Origin: Jeotgalicoccus aerolatus
GTDB lineage: Bacteria; Bacillota; Bacilli; Staphylococcales; Salinicoccaceae
DNA: 64,000 nucleotides
Assembly: GCF_014635205.1 (NCBI RefSeq)
Contig: NZ_BMCN01000001.1
Location: 186,001 to 250,000, forward strand
Direction of reading: 5' to 3'
Shown: positions 47,493 to 57,381 of the stretch, in pieces
How the letters are laid out: each line of letters begins with the position of its first letter
Numbering within the stretch: position 1 is the stretch's first letter
Position numbers and translations under genes: made by a program
The notes under the pieces: generated by a model
The model's input: the letters and a program-made list of their open reading frames with translations, nothing else
Database searches by the model: none
Told to the model about the DNA's origin: nothing

Positions 47493-49812
47493 TAAAACAT
47501 TCACCACCCTGGAATTCGATAAGATTTTGAATTCCGTTAAAACATTTGCAATCAGCGATAAGACAAAAGAACAATTAAATTTTTCAATCGTTGAAACGGA
47601 TTACGATACAGTTGTTAATATTATAGAAGAAGTCGACAATGCATCGACTATGCTGCGCTACCGTCACGTTGAACTCGGCGGGATTAGCGATATTAAACCT
47701 TTTGTCAAACGTGCGCAGATCGGCAGCATTTTAGGCGTGAGCGATTTTAACAAGATAAAATCCCTCTTAAACAGAAAAAATATGCTCGAAAGTCTGCTAA
47801 AAGCTTTCGAAACGGATGAAATATTCTTACCAAGCATTTCACCTTATATCACCACGCTGGAAGATATCCATTTTCTGTATAAAAGAATCACGGAAACCGT
47901 CGACGAAGTCACGGTGCTGGATCACGCATCACCAGACCTGCTCCGCATCCGCAGGAAAATCGGTTCTGAAGAGCAGAAAATCCGCGACCGCCTGAACGAT
48001 ATTGTCAGAAAAAACCAGAAAAAACTCAGCGACAGCATTATTACGATGCGTAACGGCCGCTATGTGATTCCGGTCAACGTCGATTACCGCAATGAATTCA
48101 AAGGCATTATCCACGATTCATCTCAAAGCGGGCAGACGATTTACCTGGAACCGTCGGCTATCGTCGACATGACAAATAATATTTCAGGCTTAAAAGAAGA
48201 AGAGCAGGCGGAGATTACTAGAATTTTGGCAGACTTAACGAATCAAGTGAACGAAGTTGCAGAAGACTTATATCAGCACGATAAAAATCTCCACCATATC
48301 GACTTTGTTTTCGCCCGGGCGAAATACGGTGCCCATATTAAAGGGACCAAACCGCAAATTTCAGAAGATGAATCCATCCGTTTAATCGGTTCTTTCCATC
48401 CTTTAATCGACAGTGAAACCGTCGTGAAAAACGATATTATTATCGAACCGGAAACGAAAGCTGTGATTATTACAGGGCCGAACACCGGCGGTAAAACCGT
48501 AACGATTAAAACCGTCGGCCTATCGGTCTTAATGGCCCAGGCCGGCATTCCGATTCCGGCACGTGACGGCTCATCGATTTCGGTCTTTAAAAATGTCTAT
48601 GCAGATATCGGTGACGAGCAGTCGATCGAGCAGTCTCTGTCGACTTTTTCCAGCCATATGACAAATATCGCCAACATCTTAAAAGCGGCAGATCAAGACT
48701 CTCTCATCATTTTAGATGAGCTCGGCGCCGGCACCGACCCGGAAGAAGGGGCGGCCCTCGCCATCAGCATTATCGAATACCTGCTCGACAGACAGTCAAA
48801 AATTATTTCAACTACGCACTATCCTCAGCTGAAATCTTTCAGCTATACGCGAGAAGACGTCATTAACGCCAGTGTTGAATTCGATGTGAGTACTTTATCG
48901 CCAACCTACAGATTATTAATGGGGATTCCTGGTAAATCGAATGCCTTTGAAATATCGGATAAGCTCGGTTTAAATGGTGACGTCATCGAACGTGCCCGCA
49001 ATTTAACCGGCAGAGATAATATGGAAGTCAACGATATGATCACAGCGCTCGAGCGCCATACGACTGAAGCGCGTCAACATGAACATCAAACGCGCGAGCT
49101 GATGAACGAGGCGGAAAAACTGCAAAAAGAACTGACAGACAACAATATGCAGTTTAAAGCATACAAAGAAAAGCTCATGCAGAAGGCAAAAGATGAAGCC
49201 AACCGCATCGTTAAACAGCGGGAACAGGAAGCTGCTGAAATTATTAAAGAACTTGAAATGATGAAATCACTCGGCGCGGACAGCATTCAGGAACACGAGC
49301 TGATCAACGCTAAAAAAGAACTGTCGGACAGTTATTATCAAAGCGACATTAAAAAAGATATCCGCAATGAAACTGAAGAAGTGCTGCAAACCGGCGACGA
49401 AGTTGATGTGCTGACCTACGGTCAAAAAGGGGAAGTTATCGGTTTAAACGGCGATGAAGTGACAGTGCAGATGGGTATAATTAAAATGAAGCTCGATAAG
49501 TCCGAAGTGAAGAAACGAAAAGCCAAAAAGGCAGAAAAACCGGTGACCATCCGTCAAAATAAAACGCATGTCAACCGTACGCTCGACTTAAGAGGCGAGC
49601 GCTATGAAGACGCCCTGATCCGCCTCGAACATTACTTGGATCAGGTGCTTTTATCGAATTTCAGCGACGTGGAAATTATACACGGCAAAGGGACCGGTGC
49701 ACTTCAAAAAGGGGTGCAGCAGTACTTAAAACGCCACCCGAAAGTTGCATCATTCAGAGGCGGCATGCCGAGTGAAGGCGGCTTTGGCGTCACGATAGTA
49801 GAAATGAAGTAG
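47485..49812 (+). CDS. mutS2: MutS2: ribosome-rescue / recombination ATPase with Smr domain
   Basis: 775 residues from ATG 47485 (MNDKTFTTLEF). An in-frame GTG at 47476 is possible but gives no better homology. MutS core/lever helices, ATPase with Walker A GPNTGGKTVT near 330 and Walker B LIILDELGAGTDPEEG, long coiled coil (about 505-620) and C-terminal Smr nuclease domain (about 700-775; LDLRGERYEDAL, IIHGKGTGAL). Bacillus MutS2 acts on collided ribosomes, others suppress recombination. Co-transcribed with polX. Confidence 0.95.
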   Translation: MNDKTFTTLEFDKILNSVKTFAISDKTKEQLNFSIVETDYDTVVNIIEEVDNASTMLRYRHVELGGISDIKPFVKRAQIGSILGVSDFNKIKSLLNRKNMLESLLKAFETDEIFLPSISPYITTLEDIHFLYKRITETVDEVTVLDHASPDLLRIRRKIGSEEQKIRDRLNDIVRKNQKKLSDSIITMRNGRYVIPVNVDYRNEFKGIIHDSSQSGQTIYLEPSAIVDMTNNISGLKEEEQAEITRILADLTNQVNEVAEDLYQHDKNLHHIDFVFARAKYGAHIKGTKPQISEDESIRLIGSFHPLIDSETVVKNDIIIEPETKAVIITGPNTGGKTVTIKTVGLSVLMAQAGIPIPARDGSSISVFKNVYADIGDEQSIEQSLSTFSSHMTNIANILKAADQDSLIILDELGAGTDPEEGAALAISIIEYLLDRQSKIISTTHYPQLKSFSYTREDVINASVEFDVSTLSPTYRLLMGIPGKSNAFEISDKLGLNGDVIERARNLTGRDNMEVNDMITALERHTTEARQHEHQTRELMNEAEKLQKELTDNNMQFKAYKEKLMQKAKDEANRIVKQREQEAAEIIKELEMMKSLGADSIQEHELINAKKELSDSYYQSDIKKDIRNETEEVLQTGDEVDVLTYGQKGEVIGLNGDEVTVQMGIIKMKLDKSEVKKRKAKKAEKPVTIRQNKTHVNRTLDLRGERYEDALIRLEHYLDQVLLSNFSDVEIIHGKGTGALQKGVQQYLKRHPKVASFRGGMPSEGGFGVTIVEMK

Positions 49813-49820
49813 GTGAACTG

Positions 49821-49919
49821 ATGGATAATTTTGATATGTATAAACTTGCGAAAGTGTTAATTGTTATCAGTGTGTTAATGTTTATAAGCGGGATCATCTA
49901 TTTGATTTACTTCGTGTAA
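49821..49919 (+). CDS. Small single-pass membrane protein, 32 aa
   Basis: A 32-codon frame immediately after mutS2 (9 bp), ATG preceded by AGGTGA at 4-5 nt. Sequence begins MDNFDMYKLAKVLIVI and is one continuous hydrophobic helix (about 10-31) ending in YFV. The good ribosome-binding site, operon position and clean membrane helix support translation; I know no named family. Could also be chance. Confidence 0.55.
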   Translation: MDNFDMYKLAKVLIVISVLMFISGIIYLIYFV

Positions 49920-49928
49920 GCAATACCA

Positions 49929-49957
49929 TTGAGTGAGAATTTGAATTGTTGTATACT
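49929..49957 (+). promoter_or_regulatory. sigmaA promoter of trxA
   Basis: TTGAGT, 17-bp spacer, TATACT, about 30 bp before the trxA ATG. Confidence 0.65.
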
Positions 49958-49988
49958 TAAAGCATTACAAATATGGAGGTAGTTTTAG

Positions 49989-50303
49989 ATGGCTATAATT
50001 GAAGTGAACGATGCAGGATTTAAAGAAGAAATTGGCAGTGGCTTAACACTGGTAGACTTTTGGGCACCATGGTGCGGGCCTTGTAAAATGATCGCTCCAA
50101 TCCTTGAAGAATTAGCACCTGAAGTTGAAGGCAAAGCAAACATTGCTAAATTAAATGTTGACGATAACCAGGCAACAGCAAGCGAATACGAAGTAATGAG
50201 CATTCCAACATTAATTCTATTCAAAGACGGCGAGCCTGTGGATAAAGTGGTTGGATTCCAGCCTAAAGAGCAGCTTTCTGCTTTAATAGAAAAACATGCT
50301 TAA
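49989..50303 (+). CDS. trxA: Thioredoxin
   Basis: 104 residues, normal length. Redox-active WCGPC at 28-32 (FWAPWCGPCK), cis-proline in SIPTLILFKDG. Reduces disulfides in ribonucleotide reductase and other cytoplasmic proteins. Own promoter upstream and terminator downstream. Position between mutS2 and uvrC is that found in staphylococci. Confidence 0.98.
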   Translation: MAIIEVNDAGFKEEIGSGLTLVDFWAPWCGPCKMIAPILEELAPEVEGKANIAKLNVDDNQATASEYEVMSIPTLILFKDGEPVDKVVGFQPKEQLSALIEKHA

Positions 50304-50312
50304 TTTAAATTA

Positions 50313-50340
50313 AAGCCGCCAATTTGGCGGCTTTTTTTAT
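50313..50340 (+). terminator. Terminator after trxA
   Basis: AAGCCGCC-AATTT-GGCGGCTT followed by TTTTT. Confidence 0.92.
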
Positions 50341-50355
50341 AGAGAAGGTGTAACA

Positions 50356-52131
50356 ATGTCAGAACTACAACTTAAACTGTCCGTCCTGCCCGTAGAACCC
50401 GGCTGTTATTTAATGAAAAACAGCGACGGTGAAATTATATACGTGGGTAAGGCAAAAAATCTGCGCAGCAGAGTAAGATCGTACTTTACCGGCGCCCATG
50501 ATGAGAAAACCATGCGGCTCGTCCAGGATATTGTCGACTTTGACTTTATCGTGACTCAATCGGAAATCGAATCGCTGCTTTTAGAAAATACACTCATTAA
50601 AAAGCATTATCCGAGATATAACATTTTACTAAAAGACGATAAGAGCTATCCTTTTATAAAAATTACTAAGGAAAAACATCCGAAACTCGTCGTCACCCGG
50701 ACGGTTAAACCGAAGTCCGGCAAGTACTTTGGCCCGTATCCGAATGCCTACAGCGCCCATGAAACGAAGAAACTTTTGGACAGAATTTATCCGCTTAGAA
50801 AATGTAATGTCATGCCGGATAAGCTGTGTCTCTACTATCACATTGGACAATGTCTCGGCCCGTGTGTTTTCAATGTTTCAGACGAACAAAACCAGGAAAT
50901 GATTGACGGCATCACGAACTTTTTAAACGGCGAAACCGATGGGGTCATGAAAGAGCTGGAAGACAAAATGCAGGCAGCTGCAAAAGAGCTGGAATTTGAA
51001 AAAGCGAAGGAATACAGAGACTTAATGGGACACATTGAAAATACGATGCTGAAGCAAAACATGCTGACCAGCGATATGACCGCCCGCGATTGTTTCGGCT
51101 ATGCGGTGGATAACGGCTGGATGTCTGTTTCAGTGCTCTTTATCAGAAGCGGTAAATTAATTGAGAAAAAAGCAGAAATGTTTCCGATGAACGACGATGT
51201 TGAAGAAGAGTTTTTCAGATTCATTATGCATTTCTACGATTTAAACTCTAACCTGATGCCGAAGGAAATTCATATTCCTAAAGAGTTCAATGCAGCACTT
51301 CTTGATGAAGCCCTGCCGGCAACGGTTAAAACACCGCTCCGCGGCGCTAAAAGAGAAATGGTGGCACTGGCATCAAAAAATGCTAAAATCGCCGCGGAAA
51401 ACAAATTCGAAATGATTGCCAGAGACGAAGCCCGCACGATCAAAGCCATTGAAACGCTCGGGGACTTAATGAATATTGAGACGCCGCGCCGCATTGAAGC
51501 CTTCGATAACTCGAATATTCAAGGCGCGGACCCCGTCAGTGTCATGGTGTCTTTTATCGATGGCAAACCGTCTAAAAAGGACTACCGCAAATATAAAATC
51601 AGAACGGTTCAGGGCCCGGATGATTATGCGTCGATGGCTGAAGCGGTCAGACGCAGATATACCCGCGTCTTAAAAGAAGGTCTGCCGCTGCCCGATTTAA
51701 TTATCGTCGACGGAGCGGTCGGGCATATGAATACCGTTAAAGATGTTTTACTGAACGAACTGTCGCTCGATATACCAGTCGCTGGTCTCGCTAAAGACGA
51801 TAAGCACTCGACAGCAGAGCTGCTGTACGGCGATCCGGCCGAAATCGTAACCATGAAGAAAAACTCCCAGAGTTTTTATCTGCTGCAGAGAATTCAAGAT
51901 GAAGTGCACAGATTTGCGATTTCTTTTCATAGAAATACACGGCGAAAAACGTCTATTGTGTCCCAGCTCGATAATATCGACGGGGTCGGACCGACCAGAA
52001 AGCGAAAGTTACTTTCAAAATTTGGCTCAATAAAAAGAATGAAAGAAAAGAATGTGACCGATTTCACAGACATCGGCATCCCGAAAAATGTCGCTGAAAA
52101 TATCGTTCGAAAACTAAGCGAACAGCCGTAA
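50356..52131 (+). CDS. uvrC: Excinuclease ABC subunit C
   Basis: 591 residues. Makes both incisions in nucleotide excision repair. N-terminal GIY-YIG nuclease ([20 protein letters not shown]), cysteine-containing middle ([21 protein letters not shown]), UVR motif (about 197-232, [19 protein letters not shown]), RNase H-like C-terminal nuclease ([14 protein letters not shown]) and terminal tandem HhH ([20 protein letters not shown]). Starts 16 bp after the trxA terminator. Confidence 0.97.
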   Translation: MSELQLKLSVLPVEPGCYLMKNSDGEIIYVGKAKNLRSRVRSYFTGAHDEKTMRLVQDIVDFDFIVTQSEIESLLLENTLIKKHYPRYNILLKDDKSYPFIKITKEKHPKLVVTRTVKPKSGKYFGPYPNAYSAHETKKLLDRIYPLRKCNVMPDKLCLYYHIGQCLGPCVFNVSDEQNQEMIDGITNFLNGETDGVMKELEDKMQAAAKELEFEKAKEYRDLMGHIENTMLKQNMLTSDMTARDCFGYAVDNGWMSVSVLFIRSGKLIEKKAEMFPMNDDVEEEFFRFIMHFYDLNSNLMPKEIHIPKEFNAALLDEALPATVKTPLRGAKREMVALASKNAKIAAENKFEMIARDEARTIKAIETLGDLMNIETPRRIEAFDNSNIQGADPVSVMVSFIDGKPSKKDYRKYKIRTVQGPDDYASMAEAVRRRYTRVLKEGLPLPDLIIVDGAVGHMNTVKDVLLNELSLDIPVAGLAKDDKHSTAELLYGDPAEIVTMKKNSQSFYLLQRIQDEVHRFAISFHRNTRRKTSIVSQLDNIDGVGPTRKRKLLSKFGSIKRMKEKNVTDFTDIGIPKNVAENIVRKLSEQP

Positions 52132-52174
52132 GGACTTGAATGTATAAATATTCTGCAAAAGATTAAACCCTATC

Positions 52175-52203
52175 TTGATTTGTAAAATTATTACGGGTAA
52201 AAT
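52175..52203 (+). promoter_or_regulatory. Putative sigmaA promoter of sdhCAB
   Basis: TTGATT, 17-bp spacer, TAAAAT, about 40 bp before sdhC. Confidence 0.6.
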
Positions 52204-52243
52204 AAGAGTTAAAGTTTGTTGATAATAGATAGGGGGGTCTTTT

Positions 52244-52855
52244 GTGTCGAATCAAGATTCAGGTTTTTACATTCGCAGATTACATTCATTGCTCGGAGTT
52301 ATTCCACTGGGTGTCTTTTTAATCCAGCATTTACTTGTTAACTTTACCGCTACATACAGTGAAGAAGCATTTAACTTCGCAGCGGGTATTATGGGTAACC
52401 TGCCATTCGTTATTGTGCTCGAAATAGTCATCATTTACTTACCAATTCTGTTTCACGGTATTTACGGTGTTTACATCGCATTTACTTCTAAAAACAATGT
52501 GGGCAGATACGGAACATACAGAAACTGGATGTTCCTGCTGCAAAGAATTTCAGGTGTGATTGCGTTTATTTTCATCGCGGTCCACGTGTATCAGACTCGC
52601 TTCCAGGTTTTCCTAGGAGAAGAAGTGAACTTCCAGATGGTTGAGGAAGTTGTGGCTAACCCGTTCTGGCTGGTATTCTGGCTTGTAGGGGTCGTTGCAA
52701 CAGTGTTCCACTTTGCTAACGGTCTGTGGTCATTCATGATCACATGGGGTATTACACAGTCGAAAATGTCTCAGCAAGTAATGAGCTACGTAGCAATCTT
52801 AGTATTCTTAGTCATTTCTACAATCGGAGTTATGGCAATATTTGCGTTTGTATAA
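52244..52855 (+). CDS. sdhC: Succinate dehydrogenase cytochrome b558 subunit
   Basis: 203 residues from GTG 52244 with AGGGGGG 6 nt upstream. Five membrane helices carrying heme-ligand histidines (RLHSLLGVIP, IQHLLVN, LFHGIYG, AVHVYQTR, VFHFANGLWSF). Anchors the enzyme and passes electrons to menaquinone. First gene of sdhCAB, the di-heme Bacillus-type arrangement. Confidence 0.96.
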   Translation: MSNQDSGFYIRRLHSLLGVIPLGVFLIQHLLVNFTATYSEEAFNFAAGIMGNLPFVIVLEIVIIYLPILFHGIYGVYIAFTSKNNVGRYGTYRNWMFLLQRISGVIAFIFIAVHVYQTRFQVFLGEEVNFQMVEEVVANPFWLVFWLVGVVATVFHFANGLWSFMITWGITQSKMSQQVMSYVAILVFLVISTIGVMAIFAFV

Positions 52856-52869
52856 AAGGAGTGTAAATA

Positions 52870-54621
52870 ATGGCGGATAATAAAGTAATCGTTGTCGGCG
52901 GGGGACTCGCAGGTTTAATGGCAACGATCAAAGCAGCAGAATCTGGTGCGAATATAGATCTATTTTCAATTGTTCCGGTTAAGCGTTCACACTCAGTGTG
53001 TGCACAGGGCGGAATCAACGGTGCGGTTAATACGAAAGGTGAAGGCGACTCGCCTTACATCCACTTTGACGATACAGTTTACGGGGGAGACTTTTTAGCA
53101 AACCAGCCTCCAGTTAAAGCAATGACGGAAGCAGCGCCAAAAATTATCCATTTACTGGACCGTATGGGCGTTATGTTCAACAGAACAGACGAAGGACTTT
53201 TAGACTTCAGACGTTTTGGCGGCACGCTGCACCACCGTACAGCTTATGCAGGTGCAACGACTGGCCAGCAGCTGCTTTATGCATTAGATGAGCAAGTAAG
53301 AAGCTTTGAAGTCGAAGGTCAAGTCGATAAGTACGAAGGATGGGAATTCTTAGGCGTAGTCGTTGACGACGAAGGCAAAGCACGCGGTATTACTGCTCAG
53401 GAAATTACGAGCGGTGAAATTAAAACGTTTAAATCAGACGCAGTAATTATGGCAACAGGCGGACCTGGTATTATCTTCGGTAAATCGACGAACTCAATGA
53501 TCAACACAGGATCAGCAGCATCAGTCGTTTATCAGCAAGGTGCAGTATACGCTAACGGCGAATTCATTCAAATTCACCCGACAGCAATTCCCGGAGACGA
53601 TAAACTTCGCCTCATGAGTGAATCAGCGCGCGGTGAAGGCGGACGTGTCTGGACTTATAAAGACGGCAAGCCTTGGTACTTCCTGGAAGAAAAATATCCG
53701 GATTACGGTAACTTAGTACCCCGCGATATTGCCACACGTGAAATCTTTGACGTGTGTGTAAACCAGAAACTCGGGATTAACGGCGAAAACATGGTATACC
53801 TTGATTTATCACATAAAGATGCGCACGAACTCGATGTAAAACTCGGCGGTATCATTGAAATCTACGAGAAATTTACAGGCGACGACCCGCGTAAAGTACC
53901 GATGAAAATCTTCCCGGCAGTCCACTATTCTATGGGCGGATTATACGTCGACTACGATCAGATGACATCGATTCCCGGACTGTTCGCAGCAGGGGAATGT
54001 GATTACTCACAGCACGGCGGCAACCGCTTAGGCGCCAACTCATTACTGTCAGCAATTTACGGCGGTATGGTTGCAGGGCCAAATGCGGTAGACTACGTGA
54101 AAGATCTTGAAAAATCTTATGAAGATATCGACGATTCAATTTACGACAAATTTGCTCAAGCTGAGCAGGAGAAATTCGACAATATCCTTGCTATGGACGG
54201 TACGGAAAATGCGTACGTTATCCATAAGGAACTTGGAGAAATTATGACTGCCAACGTTACAGTGGTGCGTCACAACGATAAACTGCTTGAAACTGATAAG
54301 AAAATCGTCGAGTTAATGGAACGCTACAAGCAAATTAACATTAACGATACAGCGAAATGGAGCAACCAGGCCGCATTCTTCACGCGCCAGCTGTGGAACA
54401 TGTTAGTCCTTGCCCGTGTGATTACAATCGGAGCATACAACAGAAACGAATCACGCGGTGCGCACTACAAACCGGAATTCCCGGATCGTAATGATGAAGA
54501 ATGGCTGAAAACAACGAAAGCATTCTTTGAAGGACCGAAAGAAGCGCCTAGATTCGAATACGAAGATGTAGACGTGAGCTTAATTCCGCCGCGTGTACGC
54601 GACTATTCAGCGAAACATTAG
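52870..54621 (+). CDS. sdhA: Succinate dehydrogenase flavoprotein subunit
   Basis: 583 residues. FAD Rossmann motif VVGGGLAGLMA at the N-terminus, the covalent-FAD histidine region RSHSVCAQGGINGA, and active-site segments HPTAIPGDDKL, SESARGEGG and CDYSQHGGNRLGANSLL. Oxidises succinate to fumarate on the inner membrane face. AAAAGGAG ribosome-binding site; sdhB follows by 23 bp. Confidence 0.97.
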   Translation: MADNKVIVVGGGLAGLMATIKAAESGANIDLFSIVPVKRSHSVCAQGGINGAVNTKGEGDSPYIHFDDTVYGGDFLANQPPVKAMTEAAPKIIHLLDRMGVMFNRTDEGLLDFRRFGGTLHHRTAYAGATTGQQLLYALDEQVRSFEVEGQVDKYEGWEFLGVVVDDEGKARGITAQEITSGEIKTFKSDAVIMATGGPGIIFGKSTNSMINTGSAASVVYQQGAVYANGEFIQIHPTAIPGDDKLRLMSESARGEGGRVWTYKDGKPWYFLEEKYPDYGNLVPRDIATREIFDVCVNQKLGINGENMVYLDLSHKDAHELDVKLGGIIEIYEKFTGDDPRKVPMKIFPAVHYSMGGLYVDYDQMTSIPGLFAAGECDYSQHGGNRLGANSLLSAIYGGMVAGPNAVDYVKDLEKSYEDIDDSIYDKFAQAEQEKFDNILAMDGTENAYVIHKELGEIMTANVTVVRHNDKLLETDKKIVELMERYKQININDTAKWSNQAAFFTRQLWNMLVLARVITIGAYNRNESRGAHYKPEFPDRNDEEWLKTTKAFFEGPKEAPRFEYEDVDVSLIPPRVRDYSAKH

Positions 54622-54644
54622 TAGAAGGGGATGGCTAAATATAA

Positions 54645-55424
54645 ATGAGTAATACAGCAACTGAAACAAAAACAATAAAGCTAAGTATTAAACGCCAGGA
54701 AAATCCGGAAGCTAGCGCATATTGGGAAGAGTTTGAAATTCCATACCGTCCAAACATGAACATCATCAGTGCCCTAATGGAAATCCAAAGAAACCCTGTG
54801 AACGCCAAAGGACAAAAAACAACACCAGTAACATGGGACTCAAGCTGTCTAGAAGAAGTCTGCGGCGCATGTTCAATGGTAATTAACGGCAACGCACGTC
54901 AATCATGTACTGCACTGGTTGATCAATATCAGCAGCCGATTAAATTAGAACCGATGAGCACTTTCCCTGTAGTGAGAGACTTGCAGGTAGACCGTTCATT
55001 CATGTTCGACAACTTAAAACGCGTTAAAGCATGGGTACCAATCGATGGTACGTATGACCTTGGACCAGGACCAAGAATGCCTGAGAAAAAACGTCAAATC
55101 GCTTATGAATTATCAAAATGTATGTCATGCGGCGTATGTCTTGAAGTTTGCCCGAACGTTAACAGCAAATCTAAATTCATGGGTGCTGCACCAATTTCAC
55201 AAGTTAGACTCTTTAACTTGCACCCGACAGGTAGCATGTCAAAAAATGAACGTCTCGATGCCTTAATGGGTACAGGCGGCATTGCAGAATGCGGAATGGC
55301 ACAAAACTGTGTTGAAGCATGTCCGAAAGGCATTCCTTTAACAACATCAATCGCCTCTATGCAGCGCGAAACAACATTCCACATGTTCAAATCATTCTTT
55401 GGCAGTGACCACGAAGTAAACTAA
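54645..55424 (+). CDS. sdhB: Succinate dehydrogenase iron-sulfur subunit
   Basis: 259 residues. [2Fe-2S] ligands in CLEEVCGACSMVINGNARQSC-like spacing (C66-C87 region), then CMSCGVCLEVCPN and CGMAQNCVEACPKG for the two other clusters. Relays electrons from SdhA to SdhC. In many staphylococci murI follows directly; here a repeat array and a marR gene intervene. Confidence 0.97.
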   Translation: MSNTATETKTIKLSIKRQENPEASAYWEEFEIPYRPNMNIISALMEIQRNPVNAKGQKTTPVTWDSSCLEEVCGACSMVINGNARQSCTALVDQYQQPIKLEPMSTFPVVRDLQVDRSFMFDNLKRVKAWVPIDGTYDLGPGPRMPEKKRQIAYELSKCMSCGVCLEVCPNVNSKSKFMGAAPISQVRLFNLHPTGSMSKNERLDALMGTGGIAECGMAQNCVEACPKGIPLTTSIASMQRETTFHMFKSFFGSDHEVN

Positions 55425-55444
55425 TCTATCTATATATGATGAGG

Positions 55445-55478
55445 CAGGCCCACCGCTGTTGCGGCGGGCCTGTTTTTG
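55445..55478 (+). terminator. Terminator after sdhB
   Basis: CAGGCCC-A-CCGC-TGTT-GCGG-C-GGGCCTG followed by TTTTTG. Confidence 0.9.
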
Positions 55479-55508
55479 TATTGGGATTGGGTTATTTACC
55501 TGAATTGT

Positions 55509-55975
55509 GAGCAAGGTCTGTGATATTGGGCGTGGCTTGCACGTTTTTGCCTGAATAATGAGCAAGGTCGCAGATTTTGTGCTGATCTTGCACGTTTTTG
55601 CTCCAATAATGAGCAAGGTCATAGATTTTAGACTGACCTTGCACGTTTTTGCCTGAATAATGAGCGAGGTCGCAGATTTTGTGATGACCTTGCACACTTT
55701 TGCTCCAATAATGAGCAAGGTCATAGATTTTAGACTGACCTTGCACGTTTTTGCCTGAATAATGAGCAAGGTCGCAGATTTTGGGCTGATCTTGCACGTT
55801 TTCGCTCCAATAATGAGCAAGGTAGCAGACTTTGTACTGACCTTGCACATTTTCGCCCAAATAATGAGCAAGCTCGCAGATTTTGTGCTGATCTTGCACA
55901 CTTTCGCCCAAATAATGAGCAAGCTATGCATTTTTATCATCACCTTGCTCACCACCCGCACAAAAAATGAGCAGG
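55509..55975 (+). repeat. Tandem array of 51-bp quasi-palindromic repeats, about 10 units
   Basis: Units begin with GAGCAAGGTC or a near match at 55509, 55560, 55611, 55662, 55713, 55764, 55815, 55866 and 55917 (period 51 bp), with a diverged last start at 55969. Each has GCAAGGTC and, after an ATTTT-containing loop, GACCTTGC, an 8-bp perfect or G-T stem. Linkers alternate between GCTCCAATAAT and GCCTGAATAAT types, giving a 102-bp higher-order period; units 55611 and 55713 are identical. The family is the same as the array after pheT. The rest of the 55425-56132 gap has the sdhB terminator and A/T-rich DNA before marR. Confidence 0.95.
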
Positions 55976-56132
55976 ATTCCAAGTTTCACATCATTCCTGA
56001 TCACATGACACGAATATGCACCCATCAATCCATCAAAATAGTGATAGACGCTAGTCAACACACCTCTGTCTATTTTTTTCTTTCGATTTACGTTATTATA
56101 TTCTTAAAGGATATTTAAGGGGACTGGCTATT

Positions 56133-56576
56133 ATGTATGATGAGCAGGAAACGATATCAATTGAAAAATCATTGCGCTATATCGCGTCGCACGTCAGGGT
56201 GAACGGCAGGGAGATTTTAAAGCATCACGATATTTCTCCGCTCCAATTTGTTGCGTTGCAGTGGGTGGGCGACAAGGATGGTATTACGATCGGCGAGCTC
56301 GCCAACAGAATGTATTTGGCCCATTCGACGACGACGGATATCGTCGACAAGCTGGAGAGCGGCAATTATGTCAAGCGCAATCGTTCTGAAAAAGATAAAA
56401 GGCTCGTCCTCGTCAGCATGGAGGATAAGGGCAAAGAGATTATTCAGCAGGTCATCGATAAGCGTATCGATTACATTGCGAAAATCACAGCCCATTTGAG
56501 CGAAGCAGAGCGTGAGGTATTGCCCGGTGCGCTCGAACATGTTTTAAAGGAAAGTGAGAGAATATCTTATGAATAA
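56133..56576 (+). CDS. MarR-family transcriptional regulator (YsmB-like)
   Basis: 147 residues. Winged helix domain (about 35-105): LSPLQFVALQWVGDKDG-type helix, IGELANRMYLAHSTTTDIVD recognition helix and the wing KRNRSEKDKRLVLVSME. Homodimeric repressor fold; ligand and targets unknown. The same family (ysmB) precedes racE in B. subtilis. murI starts inside its last codons, so it is co-transcribed with cell-wall and nucleotide-housekeeping genes. Confidence 0.93.
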   Translation: MYDEQETISIEKSLRYIASHVRVNGREILKHHDISPLQFVALQWVGDKDGITIGELANRMYLAHSTTTDIVDKLESGNYVKRNRSEKDKRLVLVSMEDKGKEIIQQVIDKRIDYIAKITAHLSEAEREVLPGALEHVLKESERISYE

Positions 56577-57381
56577 ACCGATAGGAATTATGGATTCCGG
56601 CGTCGGCGGTTTAACGGTTATGAAAGAAATTATTCATGCACTGCCGGGAGAAACGGTCTATTATTTTGCCGACAGCTTCAATTGTCCATACGGCCCGAAA
56701 AGTCACGAAGACGTGAAGCGTTATACGACAGAGGCCGTCAATTTTTTAATCGATAAAGGTGTCAAGGCCGTGATTATTGCCTGCAATACAGCGACGGCGG
56801 CAGTCATGCCGGCCTTGCGTGATGCTGTGGATGTGCCGGTTTACGGTGTCATTAATCCGGGCTCACTCGGTGCGCTAAGAAAAAGCGACAACAACGAAAT
56901 GCTGCTTCTCGCGACGGAAGGTACGATAAAATCTGGTGCTTACGAAGAAGGTATTCTGAGTCTGGATCCCGATGTGAACATTCACAATCTGGCTTGTCCG
57001 GAGTTCGTCACGCTCATTGAAAATCTGGATTACAAAGATCCTGACATAACGAGAGACTGCGTCTATAAAAAACTTGAACCGTACAAAAATACAGAGGCGG
57101 ACACGGTGATTCTCGGCTGTACGCATTTCCCGATTATTGAACAGTATATCGATGAATTTTTTAACGGTGAGAAACACATTATCGATGCGGGATTTGAAGC
57201 GGTGTCGATTGCCCTCGTGCAATTACATAAGAAGAAACTGCTAACGGCTAAAAACGACACGCCAAAGCATCGGGTCTTTATCCACGGGAAAAATGATAAC
57301 TTTGAAAAGATTATGAACAGCTGGATTCCGGATTTGGAATACAGCATTGAAAATATATATTTACAGGAGCGTATCTCATGA
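56569..57381 (+). CDS. murI: Glutamate racemase
   Basis: 270 residues from ATG 56569 (MNKPIGIMDSGVGG), overlapping marR by 8 bp. Makes D-glutamate for peptidoglycan. The two catalytic cysteines are in IIACNTATAA and LGCTHFP, and the DSGVGGL and YFADSFNCPYG segments are intact. ATGA overlap with rdgB shows an operon. Confidence 0.97.
   Translation: MNKPIGIMDSGVGGLTVMKEIIHALPGETVYYFADSFNCPYGPKSHEDVKRYTTEAVNFLIDKGVKAVIIACNTATAAVMPALRDAVDVPVYGVINPGSLGALRKSDNNEMLLLATEGTIKSGAYEEGILSLDPDVNIHNLACPEFVTLIENLDYKDPDITRDCVYKKLEPYKNTEADTVILGCTHFPIIEQYIDEFFNGEKHIIDAGFEAVSIALVQLHKKKLLTAKNDTPKHRVFIHGKNDNFEKIMNSWIPDLEYSIENIYLQERIS

Noticed and set aside
55509-55975. CRISPR array
   Set aside because: Same reasons: the putative spacers are repeated linkers, not unique sequences.
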